Of a stretch of 16,188 nt of DNA, positions 7,417 to 14,544 are shown one piece after another. The translations under genes were made by a program, and so were the position numbers. Under the pieces are notes generated by a model, which ran no database searches, was not told the DNA's origin, and saw only the letters and a list, made by a program, of their open reading frames with translations. How positions within the stretch are numbered: position 1 is the first letter of the stretch; every line of letters starts with the position of its first letter. The stretch lies in contig JAHEFU010000041.1 in assembly GCA_024645305.1 (NCBI GenBank), forward strand, positions 1 through 16,188, written 5' to 3'. This DNA comes from Planctomycetales bacterium. GTDB taxonomy: Bacteria > 4484-113 > JAFGCY01.

Positions 7417-7443
7417 AACGGCAGCTTCGGTTGCCGTTTTTTT
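7417..7443 (+). terminator. Rho-independent terminator of the aminotransferase-lipoprotein unit
   Basis: A 9-bp stem, AACGGCAGC against GTTGCCGTT with one G-T wobble, closes a C(TTCG)G tetraloop and runs into a T-tract ending at 7443. The stable UUCG loop and T-run make this a strong intrinsic terminator. The T-run overlaps the stop codon of the convergent glycosylase gene (TAA at 7442-7444). Confidence 0.93.
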
Positions 7444-8683
7444 ATGCAAGCAGGGAATTTACCCGCCTGACAGCCGCTGTACTTATATTGTGACCGGCCG
7501 CCATGACACGCACGGTGCCACAGGCATTGAATGCGGCGAAGCGGCGCAGCCCGTCGGCCAGCTCGCCCTCGAATTCCGCATTGCTGCGGAATCCCTCCTC
7601 AAAATGCAATGAACGGATCTCCAGCAATCCCTCGTCCCGCCGCGCCTTTGCGTCCAGCCTTCCTATCAGCTGATCTCCGTATAGCAGAGGCAGGCTGAAG
7701 TAGCCAAAGCGGCGCTTCGGTTCAGGCACATAGCATTCGATGGTGTATTCGAAGTTGAAGAGCCCTTGCAGCCTGTCCCTCTGAATGACAAGGTTGTCAA
7801 AGGGCGAGAGCAGGTGCAGTTTCGCCCTGCGCCGCCCGGCGGAGGACAGGCCCTGCAGCAGTCCGGTTTCGCAGTACCAGAGCTGCCGGTCCAGACCAGC
7901 CACGGACACCAGGGCAATCTTTCCGCTCGCAAGCAACCGGCGCAGCACAGCGCTGACGGGTGCGAGGCGGCCGATGCGCAGCATCCCACGGAAGTCCTTC
8001 TCCCTGGCAATCCCGTAAGCACACAGCGTACGCCGCACGATGAATTCCGCCAGCTCCTCCTCATCGGGTTCCGTGGTATCCGTGCCCCTGGGCAGGACTC
8101 GCCCGGTCAGATCGTACACCCGCTGAAAGCCGCGGCGCTCGCTGACCATCAGTTCCCCCCTCCACAACAGCAGTTCCAGCGCGACTTTCGCCGGCTTCCA
8201 GTCCCACCACTGGCCAGCCCGGCTGCCGTGCTCGTCCCCGAGGTCCGCGCTGCTTTGCGGCCCGAGTTGCTCGATGCGGCGCAGGATTTCCGGCAGCAAT
8301 GTGCCGTACTGCTTCATTGCCCGTGCCATGTAGGTGCGTGGGCGCTCGCGGTAGCTGCGCATCAGGGGCAGGTAATACCGGTAGTCCCCCATCGGCAGGT
8401 AGGAGGCTGCGTGTCCCCAGTACTCGAAGATCCGGCGCTGGCGCAGGAGTTCGTACAGCCCGCCCTTGCGGTAGCCGGGCAGGCGATTCCAGACTGTGTG
8501 GTGGTGAGCCCTGTTGACAACGGCAATGCTGTCAATCTGGATGTACCCCAGCCGTTCGAGCATCGCCAGTACGGCCTGCCTGCCTTGCCCGAGTCCCGGG
8601 CGCGGACTGAGCAGGCTGCTGTCAATCGCTATCCGCCGCGCCTGGGCAGTGCTCAGTTCAGCAGCGGGGGCAGGTCCGGACAC
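7442..8683 (-). CDS. ycaQ: YcaQ/AlkX-type DNA glycosylase (HTH_42 winged-helix family), 413 aa
   Basis: Family members unhook interstrand crosslinks and remove bulky alkylated bases from DNA. The diagnostic stretch is LGYIQIDSIAVVNRAHHH at about 45-62. Its Q49-I50-D51 fits the Q-hydrophobic-D catalytic motif of the YcaQ branch, as opposed to the QxQ motif of the AlkZ branch. FEYWGHAASYLP follows, another conserved family segment, and the C-terminal half contains LSPFDNLVIQRDR. The length of about 410 aa is normal. The start is GTG at 8683: the frame has a stop upstream and no in-frame ATG, and the N-terminus LSTAQARRIAI matches the family start. It begins 21 bp after the permease gene and is probably co-transcribed with it. 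Family assignment is firm; the exact lesion range is inferred. Confidence 0.9.
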   Translation of the reverse strand: MSGPAPAAELSTAQARRIAIDSSLLSPRPGLGQGRQAVLAMLERLGYIQIDSIAVVNRAHHHTVWNRLPGYRKGGLYELLRQRRIFEYWGHAASYLPMGDYRYYLPLMRSYRERPRTYMARAMKQYGTLLPEILRRIEQLGPQSSADLGDEHGSRAGQWWDWKPAKVALELLLWRGELMVSERRGFQRVYDLTGRVLPRGTDTTEPDEEELAEFIVRRTLCAYGIAREKDFRGMLRIGRLAPVSAVLRRLLASGKIALVSVAGLDRQLWYCETGLLQGLSSAGRRRAKLHLLSPFDNLVIQRDRLQGLFNFEYTIECYVPEPKRRFGYFSLPLLYGDQLIGRLDAKARRDEGLLEIRSLHFEEGFRSNAEFEGELADGLRRFAAFNACGTVRVMAAGHNISTAAVRRVNSLLA

Positions 8684-8704
8684 TGAACCATGATATCCGC
8701 AGGT

Positions 8705-9919
8705 TCACAACTCACTGCGCAGGCAGGCCACTGGATCCTGCTGGGCCGCCCTGAGCGCAGGCCAGCTGCCGAACACAATGCCCACCGCTGCACTGAACAG
8801 CGCTCCCAGGGCCACAGTGCGAGGGCTGATCCAGGGCTCCCACTGCGTGTAGTTGCAGTATATGTAAACGCCGATTATCCCCAGGCCGATGCCGATCAAT
8901 GAGCCGATCAGGGCCTTTACACAGGCTTCGGTGAGGAACTGGATGGCAATCTGGGACTGGCTCGCACCAACGGCCCGGCGGATGCCAATCTCCGGCCGGC
9001 GCTGGATCACCCGGATCAGCATTACATTCATGATCCCGATTCCCGCCACCAGCAGAGCGATACTGGATACACCGATCAGCACCACCTTGAAGATCTCCAG
9101 GGCGTCATCCATCAGGCGCACGGCATCCTTGATTGTGAAGATAGAGTACGTTTCCTCGAGGATCTCGCCATCTGCCAGTGTTCCGGCGAGTGCATTCCGG
9201 ACGGCCGCCATAGATTGTTCCTCCCCGATCTGCTGCGAATAGCGCACAAAGAGACCGGTCACCCCGACAAAGCCGAACAGCTCCTGCTCCAGGCCCAGCG
9301 GCATGTAGGCCGCGTCGTCCATGTCTTCCATGCCAACGCGGCCCCGTTGCCTGAGCAGGCCGATCACCTCGAACTCCTCATCCTTGATGTTCACGCTGCG
9401 GCCGATAATGTCCGGTTCATCGCCAAACAGTGCGGTGGCAACGGTTGGGCCGAGTACCAGAACCCGCGCGTCCTGGGCCACGTCCTCCGCCGACAGGAAG
9501 CGGCCCTTGTCCATCTCATGGCCCCGTGCCGCCAGGAAATGCTGGTTGATGCCGAACACTGTGGTGTAGGACTGCTGCTCACCGTTCAGGATGTAGCCGG
9601 GAAGCATCAGGGCAGGCGCCACGCTATCTACTTCGGGCAGGGGTTCGATCACCCGCCAGCTCTCATCCGGCAGCTGCACGCTGGCACCCTTCATGTTGGC
9701 AAACGGGCCGGCCTTGAAGTCAATGTACGGCGAGACCATGAAGACGTTGGCACCGAATTCATTGATCATGCCCATGGTCTGGCGTCGTCCGAGGTCGGTT
9801 ATGCTGATCAGCATGATCACGTTAGCGACCCCGATGGCCACGCCCAGGATGGCCAGGCTGCTCTGGATGAGATAGCGCCGGATCTGGACAAGTCCCTGCC
9901 TGAGGAAGTAGTTAAGCAC
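8705..9919 (-). CDS. MacB/FtsX-family ABC transporter permease, 404 aa
   Basis: Four membrane segments are visible at about 20-42, 278-303, 331-356 and 368-386, with a large extracytoplasmic domain (about 45-275) between the first two, the standard MacB layout. The second segment continues into NVMLIRVIQRRPEIGIRRAVGAS, the conserved coupling loop that contacts the ATPase, and the protein ends with SWPALRAAQQDPVACLRSEL, matching the usual family ending. The start is GTG at 9919, because an in-frame stop lies 15 nt upstream. No LolD/MacB-like ATPase or MacA-like adaptor gene is adjacent, as the gene upstream is divergent thpR. It must borrow an ATPase encoded elsewhere. MacB-type proteins act as mechanotransmitters exporting drugs, peptides or lipoproteins; the substrate here is unknown. 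Confidence 0.92.
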   Translation of the reverse strand: MLNYFLRQGLVQIRRYLIQSSLAILGVAIGVANVIMLISITDLGRRQTMGMINEFGANVFMVSPYIDFKAGPFANMKGASVQLPDESWRVIEPLPEVDSVAPALMLPGYILNGEQQSYTTVFGINQHFLAARGHEMDKGRFLSAEDVAQDARVLVLGPTVATALFGDEPDIIGRSVNIKDEEFEVIGLLRQRGRVGMEDMDDAAYMPLGLEQELFGFVGVTGLFVRYSQQIGEEQSMAAVRNALAGTLADGEILEETYSIFTIKDAVRLMDDALEIFKVVLIGVSSIALLVAGIGIMNVMLIRVIQRRPEIGIRRAVGASQSQIAIQFLTEACVKALIGSLIGIGLGIIGVYIYCNYTQWEPWISPRTVALGALFSAAVGIVFGSWPALRAAQQDPVACLRSEL

Positions 9920-9964
9920 CGCGAGATAGTACTACCTTCCAGCTGTCCGGCTGAGTTCAGTCGC

Positions 9965-9970
9965 TATAAT
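9965..9970 (+). promoter_or_regulatory. Consensus -10 box for thpR
   Basis: TATAAT, a perfect -10 hexamer, would start transcription near 9977, about 26 nt before the chosen ATG at 10003. No good -35 is present 16-18 bp upstream (GCTGTC and neighbours), so an activator may be needed. The position argues against the in-frame TTG at 9976 as translation start. Confidence 0.5.
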
Positions 9971-10002
9971 TCACATTGGCCGCAATTCTGGCTGAGAAGA
10001 GG

Positions 10003-10632
10003 ATGAAACCACGATACGACCCCAGGCTGTTCATCGGACTGACGACTTCCCGTACCGTCCAGAGTAAGCTCGAAGCCTGCCAGGGCGAAGTCCGCAAACA
10101 TCTCTTCAACTGGCATTACATCCCGCCCACAAATTTCCATGTGACCCTGCACTTCATCGGTGAGGTCAGTGAAAGCCAGATTCCGCTGATTGATGAAGCC
10201 ATGACGAGGCTGGGCCACCAGATGAGCCCCTTTACGCTGGACTGGAACGGGATTGACTTCTTCGGGGAACCGGACACGGCACGCGTACTGTTCGTGGGAG
10301 CCAGTCCCTGTGAGGAGCTCAGTGAGCTGACGACTAAGCTGGCGGAGATCATTCCTACCAGTCGGGCCCGCAAGGAGTTCAATCCGCACATCACTCTGGC
10401 CAAGGCACGCAAGCAGATGGAACCGGAAACGAAGGTGATGAATGCGAACATGCTGCGCAGGTTGCGTGAACACAACCGCATCGGACCGGAACCGGTGAAG
10501 ATCGAGTTCAGCACGGTGCACCGTCAGTTCATGCTCATGGAAACTGTCTGGGTCGGGCGGGCGGTGAGCTATGACGTGCGCCAGCGCTATGCCCTGGGGG
10601 GCCCCGAGATAACCCCGGGCGACATTTACTGA
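10003..10632 (+). CDS. thpR: RNA 2',3'-cyclic phosphodiesterase (LigT/ThpR, 2H phosphoesterase family), 209 aa
   Basis: The enzyme opens 2',3'-cyclic phosphates at RNA ends to 2'-phosphates; archaeal and bacterial members also show 2'-5' ligase activity. The two signature HxTx motifs are present: HVTL at 46-49, in NFHVTLHFIG, and HITL at 129-132, in FNPHITLAK, giving both catalytic His/Thr pairs. RLFIGL at the N-terminus is the first family strand. The frame is open from a TTG at 9976, but the TATAAT at 9965-9970 and the family N-terminus favour ATG 10003. It has about 20-30 residues beyond the usual 175-190 aa, mostly at the C-terminus. It is monocistronic and overlaps the convergent propeller gene by 7 bp. 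Confidence 0.93.
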   Translation: MKPRYDPRLFIGLTTSRTVQSKLEACQGEVRKHLFNWHYIPPTNFHVTLHFIGEVSESQIPLIDEAMTRLGHQMSPFTLDWNGIDFFGEPDTARVLFVGASPCEELSELTTKLAEIIPTSRARKEFNPHITLAKARKQMEPETKVMNANMLRRLREHNRIGPEPVKIEFSTVHRQFMLMETVWVGRAVSYDVRQRYALGGPEITPGDIY

Positions 10633-11792
10633 ACCGTCCTGCCTTCCTCCGGCAGGAACAGCTGCATTACGTGCAGTTCATTGCTGCCTCGTGGCACGAT
10701 CAGCAGCCGGCCTGCCGGTCCGGTTTCGAAGTGCTCGCTGTCACCTGAAACCAGCAGCTTGTCACCCTGGAGCATGTCAATCAGCCAGAGCTGGCTGATG
10801 CTGTAGTTCAGGGTGTTACGCAGGAGGATCAGGCCCGGCTCATCCAGGCAGACCAGGTCAAGCGGGGCATCACTGAGGGGAACCTGCATATTGTCCCCAT
10901 GTCCGGGGATATCCGCGCGGATGAAATACGGCACATCAGGCTGGTCCGCTGACATGAAGCATGAGACCATACCCCACTCTGCGCTATCCCCCATCAGCAT
11001 TCCGACTCTGGCACTGTCAAAACTGAGGGTCTGCTTGCCAATGTCCAGCACTGCCAGTCCTGGCAGGTCCTGGAATTCCCCCTGCTGCAGTTCCACAGCT
11101 GCATAGCAGCGCGCTTCCGGCGCGAAATCATCCCACCAGATTCTGCGCACAAAACTCAAGTCGTGGGTACTGATGCGCCAGGTCTCCGACCCGTTCTCCA
11201 GATCCAGCACCAGCATGCTGACAGCACTGCCTTGCGCATATGAATCGTTGCTGAACACGGCGTAGCGGTCGTCATGGCTGAAGAGTATGTCGTGGATGTT
11301 CATGCCGCCTGGCGGGTCGAAGGTCTTACTGACGAAGAAAGGCGGGTCTGAAATGTCCAGCAGGCGCCACTGGTTTTGGCCTGCTGAATCCGGCCAGTGC
11401 AGGAACATGTACTGCCGGCTCCGGGAAAGGCTCCAGGCCAGGTTCAGGCACTCAGGAAAGGCCGCGATGTGCTCGCCGAAGAAGGAGGCACTGATGAAGA
11501 GTGAGCGCTCGCCTGTTTCATAGTCCACCATCCAGACCCGGGCACCATCAGGGCTAACGGTCAGGCAGAGGTAGTGGCCGTCGTCCAGCCAGACGGCGTT
11601 GCGAATCAGTTCACCTGGGAAGCTGATGCGCTCCATCAGGCGGAACTGGGGCTGGGTCACTGCAGCGAAGCGGCCATCGTTGACGGGCGTACTGTCTCCC
11701 TGGGACCATGCCGGTGCAGCAGGGCCAGACAAAAGGAATGCCACTGCCAGCAGCAATCCGCGCAGAGCACAAAAAAAAGGCACCCGGAACAC
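10626..11792 (-). CDS. Secreted beta-propeller-like protein, 388 aa
   Basis: A Sec signal is clear: Arg at positions 3 and 11, a hydrophobic core (LLLAVAFLL) and a likely cleavage site near PAWSQ. The mature protein shows about six to seven repeats of a four-strand blade with pattern W/F-x-x-D/S-D-x-x-Y ... L-D-x-x-x-G, for example VWLDDGHYLCLTVS, LFSHDDRYAVFS and LWLIDMLQGD, reminiscent of TolB/WD40-like propellers. No catalytic motif is recognised. There is no lipobox, so it is probably periplasmic or secreted. The start is unusual: GTG at 11792, or GTG at 11783 (385 aa), both inside the acpP terminator hairpin, with no clear ribosome site. There is no in-frame ATG upstream. It is downstream of rpmF-acpP and would depend on readthrough or an unseen promoter. 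Coding is well supported by composition and the signal peptide; the exact start is uncertain. Confidence 0.82.
   Translation of the reverse strand: MFRVPFFCALRGLLLAVAFLLSGPAAPAWSQGDSTPVNDGRFAAVTQPQFRLMERISFPGELIRNAVWLDDGHYLCLTVSPDGARVWMVDYETGERSLFISASFFGEHIAAFPECLNLAWSLSRSRQYMFLHWPDSAGQNQWRLLDISDPPFFVSKTFDPPGGMNIHDILFSHDDRYAVFSNDSYAQGSAVSMLVLDLENGSETWRISTHDLSFVRRIWWDDFAPEARCYAAVELQQGEFQDLPGLAVLDIGKQTLSFDSARVGMLMGDSAEWGMVSCFMSADQPDVPYFIRADIPGHGDNMQVPLSDAPLDLVCLDEPGLILLRNTLNYSISQLWLIDMLQGDKLLVSGDSEHFETGPAGRLLIVPRGSNELHVMQLFLPEEGRTVQ
10637..10657. other. Hairpin at the thpR / propeller-gene convergence
   Basis: TCCTGCC (10637-10643) pairs with GGCAGGA (10651-10657) around a 7-nt loop, 4 nt past the thpR stop and within the last codons of the convergent gene. 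It lacks a T-tract on either strand. It could protect a 3' end or assist Rho-dependent termination, but it may be chance. Confidence 0.3.
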
Positions 11793-11823
11793 CGCAACAT
11801 TATCGGTTACGGCGCCGGGTGCC
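11771..11823 (-). terminator. Intrinsic terminator after acpP, overlapping the next gene's start
   Basis: Read on the minus strand, GGCACCCGG (11823-11815) pairs perfectly with CCGGGTGCC (11787-11779), followed by eight T residues (11778-11771). The 27-nt loop contains a second stem, CCGTAAC with GTTGCGG (one G-T pair), giving a long two-part hairpin. It begins 19 bp after the acpP stop. The 3' arm and T-tract are also codons 2-7 of the downstream propeller gene. Confidence 0.92.
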
Positions 11824-11842
11824 GGCGAATTCGGGAATCTGA

Positions 11843-12076
11843 TCAGGTCTTGAGCCGGTCAATGGCGTTCACCACGTCACTGACCGTCTTGAACTGCTCG
11901 GTATCCTCGTTGGCGAAGTCAATCTGGTACTGTTCCTCGATGGCCATCACGAGGTCAGCCAGGTCAAGGGAATCGGCTCCCAGATCGTCGATGAAGCTCG
12001 AATCGGGCTTTACATCGGCGGCGTCAACGGACAGCTTCTCGGAAATCAGCTGCTGGACATCATCAAAAGTGGCCAT
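11843..12076 (-). CDS. acpP: Acyl carrier protein
   Basis: ACP carries growing acyl chains on a 4'-phosphopantetheine during fatty-acid synthesis. The 77-residue, strongly acidic protein has the invariant modification motif DSL in LGADSLDLADLVMAIEE, with Ser36 as the attachment site. Four helices with usual spacing are evident. AGGGGAG just before the ATG is a strong ribosome site. It follows rpmF by 29 bp, shares the strong promoter at 12348-12375 and is followed by a strong terminator, so rpmF-acpP forms a compact two-gene transcript. The plsX, fabH, fabD and fabG genes that often lie between rpmF and acpP in other bacteria are absent here. Rapid function loss is unlikely; all key residues are intact. 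Confidence 0.98.
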   Translation of the reverse strand: MATFDDVQQLISEKLSVDAADVKPDSSFIDDLGADSLDLADLVMAIEEQYQIDFANEDTEQFKTVSDVVNAIDRLKT

Positions 12077-12105
12077 GTTTACTCCCCTGGCTGAAGAATT
12101 GCTGT

Positions 12106-12321
12106 TTATTCGTCGTCGGTTTCACGCTTGATGCGATCACGTTTGACGAATACCTGGCGTCCACTGTACCAGCCGCATTCCGGGCAGGCGAAGTGCATCC
12201 GCTTTGCTGCTGAGCAGCGCGGGCACTTATTCATCTCAGGCTTGCTGATCTGGCTGAGAAAATTTGCTGCCCGCCTGCTGCGGGTCTTGCTACGTCTGGT
12301 TTTATACTTTGGTAATGGCAT
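12106..12321 (-). CDS. rpmF: 50S ribosomal protein L32
   Basis: This is a 71-aa basic protein of the large ribosomal subunit. The N-terminus MPLPKYKTRRSKTRSRRA matches the L32 pattern (MAVPKxKTSxxRRxxRRx), and the zinc ribbon is complete, with Cys33-x2-Cys36 and Cys46-x2-Cys49 followed by GWYSGRQV. This is the C-plus, zinc-binding form. The C-terminal tail of about a dozen charged residues is longer than in most L32 proteins (about 56-60 aa). The ATG at 12321 follows a GGCGG sequence, and a consensus promoter lies 27-54 bp upstream. It is the first gene of the rpmF-acpP unit. Confidence 0.97.
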   Translation of the reverse strand: MPLPKYKTRRSKTRSRRAANFLSQISKPEMNKCPRCSAAKRMHFACPECGWYSGRQVFVKRDRIKRETDDE

Positions 12322-12347
12322 AATGGACCGCCGAATTAGAGCATACG

Positions 12348-12375
12348 ATTATACAGGCAACACAGGCTATGTCAA
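12348..12375 (-). promoter_or_regulatory. Consensus sigma70-type promoter of rpmF-acpP
   Basis: On the minus strand TTGACA (12375-12370) and TATAAT (12353-12348) are both perfect consensus hexamers, separated by 16 bp. Transcription would begin near 12341, giving a leader of about 20 nt before the rpmF ATG. Its strength fits the high demand for L32 and ACP. Confidence 0.92.
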
Positions 12376-12462
12376 CTTGAAATCGCTGAATATTTCCGAA
12401 ATGTTCGTATCCGGGACCATCCAGGATTTGCCGGACTGGAAGCACACCATACCGAATAAGGG

Positions 12463-12482
12463 TTATCAACAACTTATACACA
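12463..12482 (+). promoter_or_regulatory. Two tandem DnaA-box-like 9-mers
   Basis: TTATACACA (12474-12482) fits the DnaA-box pattern TTWTNCACA exactly. TTATCAACA (12463-12471) differs from TTATCCACA at one position. They are in the same orientation with starts 11 bp apart, about one helical turn, and the second directly abuts the -35 hexamer of the outer-membrane protein promoter. They may be DnaA-regulated promoter sites; there is no dnaA/dnaN context or AT-rich 13-mer array to suggest an origin. Confidence 0.4.
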
Positions 12483-12511
12483 TGGACTTTAGCGCTTCAA
12501 TACAATATAAT
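12483..12511 (+). promoter_or_regulatory. Promoter of the outer-membrane beta-barrel gene
   Basis: TGGACT (12483-12488; 4 of 6 match) and TATAAT (12506-12511; perfect) are separated by 17 bp. The predicted transcription start near 12517-12518 lies only about 5-6 nt before the ATG at 12523, so the mRNA would be nearly leaderless unless translation starts at ATG 12553 or another promoter is used. Confidence 0.65.
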
Positions 12512-12522
12512 GAGCACTTCAA

Positions 12523-14511
12523 ATGTTCGGGGTCACTTGCAGATACGCTCTGATGGCGTTGCTGCTGCTGTTCGCAGCAGCCTGTCCATTGCGTGTCCAT
12601 GCTCAGGAAACAAAGGCCCTGGAGGTTCAGCCAATTGACTCCCAGAGCTTGCAGCTGGCTGAGACCGAAGACATCATGGGGGAAAGCCAGGCCTTTGAAC
12701 GTGCAGTAGAGCAGGGAATGGATCGCATGTTCTCTGTCGGCACCCTGGAGCTGTGGCGCAATATCTCTGCGAACTACCGCATGGCGGGAGACATCCTCAG
12801 GCAGATCAGGGACAATTCCGAGCTGGCCGGTGACGATTCGCAGGAGCGCCTCGCCATCTGGTCACGCTACGGTCCGCTGCTGGTGCAGACCCGCAACCGC
12901 CTCAATGACCTGCGGCGGCTCGTGGACGAGCGACTGGCGGACGGTGCCCTGGCGGACGGAACGGAACGCCTGGCATATTCAGTCTGGCAGGATGACCTGT
13001 ACCGTGTGATCGGGATGCTCGACAACGATGTGATAGTCCTGGACCGTGATGCCAGCTTCTATGGCGGCCTGAGCAATGACGTGTATGACGAGACCTTCGG
13101 CGAGGGCGTGTACGAGTCTCCCATGGAAAGCACCTTCTGGGGTGGCGAGACGCGCAAGGAGGAACCTGGCGCGGAATGGGAGTATGAGGCGGAGTTCGGA
13201 TTCCAGTCCGGCCAGAGTACCTACGCCGAGAACGAGGCCCACACCTTCGAGTTCGTGGAGCGCCTGAAGGCTGCCGGTGGCAATGAATACGAGTTCTACC
13301 AGGAGTACAACCGCGACATCAGCTACGTGGAAAGTGCGACCTGGACCTTCGGTGCGGAACAGAAGATCAAGGACATCCTCTGGGATGGCGATCTGCGCCT
13401 GAAGGAGGAATTCTCGGAGTACAGGGACAAGAGCGATTCAACCAACGACCTGCAGGAAGGTGAGTTCAAGCTGAGCTTCAATCCTGAATGGGCTGATGGC
13501 CGCTGGGGTGCGGACGTTGACTACAAGTACAACGTGAAGGTCTATGAGACCTTCTCCTCCCGCAGCTACAAGCTCAACAGCGGCAAGCTCAAGCTGGAGC
13601 ATGAGTTCAGCAAGGATTTCGAGGGTGAGGTATTCAGCTCATTCGATGACTACAACTACAGCATCGGCAGCGACCGTGGCAATTCCAAGACGAAGTACGG
13701 CAGCTCCTTCGACTGGGATGTGACGAATGATTTCAGCCTCGGTGTGGAGCTTGAGCAGGAAAACAAGAATTACGACGTGCGCAAGGATCGCAACCATATT
13801 GAGCTCGGCTACGACTTCAGCATGGACTGGAAGCCCGATGACGACAGCCAGTTCAGCATTAAGCACGGCATCACGGATTACGACCGGTACTATGATCCCG
13901 GTGACAACTATGAGGAGAACAGTACGAGTGCCAGCTACAGGCGCAGCCTGAGCGAGGAGCTGGATTTCGACCTGAAATGGTCCTATCGGGACAAGCAGTT
14001 CGACATCGTTCCGCTGGATGACACCCTGCAGCGGGGGTACGGGCTGGGGCTGAACTACAACCCGGATGCGGAATGGAACTTCTCCTACAGCTTTGACAAC
14101 CGGGACAACGGTTACGTTGATCCCGTGCGCGAATACGAGGCCCGCAGCCACCGCGGCGGGGTGCGTTGGAGTCACCACAACATCGGCGTCAGCTTCGATG
14201 TCTCAACGAGCGAGAACCTCTACGCGATGGATGCCCTGCGCGATTACGCCCGCGATGACTTCAACCTGGACTTCGACTACCGGTTTGACAGGCACTCAGT
14301 CCGGGTATATTACGGGGTTGGCTACCTGGATCAGGCCGATCCGGCTTCGACCAATGACTACACGGAGACCCGGGTCGGTGCGTCCTGGGATTATGAGTTG
14401 AGCGAGGAAGCGGAGCTGAGCATCAGCTACGACTTCAACGAGCGCGAGTATGACAGCCAGCCGCTGCAGGAAGACAACCGGCTGCAGGCGATCATCTCCT
14501 TCCGGTTCTGA
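12523..14511 (+). CDS. Outer-membrane beta-barrel protein with N-terminal helical domain, 662 aa
   Basis: A signal peptide (about 1-27) with a core of Ala and Leu ends at VHA-QE. Residues about 40-185 are predicted helical, with heptad-like Leu/Arg patterns (for example VQTRNRLNDLRRLVDERL), and may form a periplasmic domain. From about 200 to the end, strands alternate hydrophobic/aromatic and charged residues, separated by Asp/Asn/Gly turns. The final strand LQAIISFRF ends in Phe, the classical BAM-recognition signal. About two dozen strands could be drawn. No TonB box or plug domain is seen, which argues against a TonB-dependent receptor. The start at 12523 includes Arg7 in the signal; ATG 12553 would leave none before the hydrophobic core. 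The FecR-domain gene follows after 33 bp, probably in one transcript. Function unknown. Confidence 0.88.
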   Translation: MFGVTCRYALMALLLLFAAACPLRVHAQETKALEVQPIDSQSLQLAETEDIMGESQAFERAVEQGMDRMFSVGTLELWRNISANYRMAGDILRQIRDNSELAGDDSQERLAIWSRYGPLLVQTRNRLNDLRRLVDERLADGALADGTERLAYSVWQDDLYRVIGMLDNDVIVLDRDASFYGGLSNDVYDETFGEGVYESPMESTFWGGETRKEEPGAEWEYEAEFGFQSGQSTYAENEAHTFEFVERLKAAGGNEYEFYQEYNRDISYVESATWTFGAEQKIKDILWDGDLRLKEEFSEYRDKSDSTNDLQEGEFKLSFNPEWADGRWGADVDYKYNVKVYETFSSRSYKLNSGKLKLEHEFSKDFEGEVFSSFDDYNYSIGSDRGNSKTKYGSSFDWDVTNDFSLGVELEQENKNYDVRKDRNHIELGYDFSMDWKPDDDSQFSIKHGITDYDRYYDPGDNYEENSTSASYRRSLSEELDFDLKWSYRDKQFDIVPLDDTLQRGYGLGLNYNPDAEWNFSYSFDNRDNGYVDPVREYEARSHRGGVRWSHHNIGVSFDVSTSENLYAMDALRDYARDDFNLDFDYRFDRHSVRVYYGVGYLDQADPASTNDYTETRVGASWDYELSEEAELSISYDFNEREYDSQPLQEDNRLQAIISFRF

Positions 14512-14544
14512 TCATTCCTGCGCAGCCCTGTGCTGGAGAAAGAC

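Noticed and set aside
7766..8686. 306-codon open frame opposite the glycosylase gene
   Set aside because: The YcaQ-family match on the minus strand is clear; the plus frame is Gln/Pro/Ala-rich with no domain.
9215..10006. 263-codon plus-strand frame
   Set aside because: Antisense to the MacB-type permease, whose membrane segments and family motifs are unmistakable.
12463..12482. Chromosomal origin of replication
   Set aside because: Only two DnaA-box-like sites, no AT-rich unwinding repeats and no dnaA, dnaN, gidA or parAB genes near.
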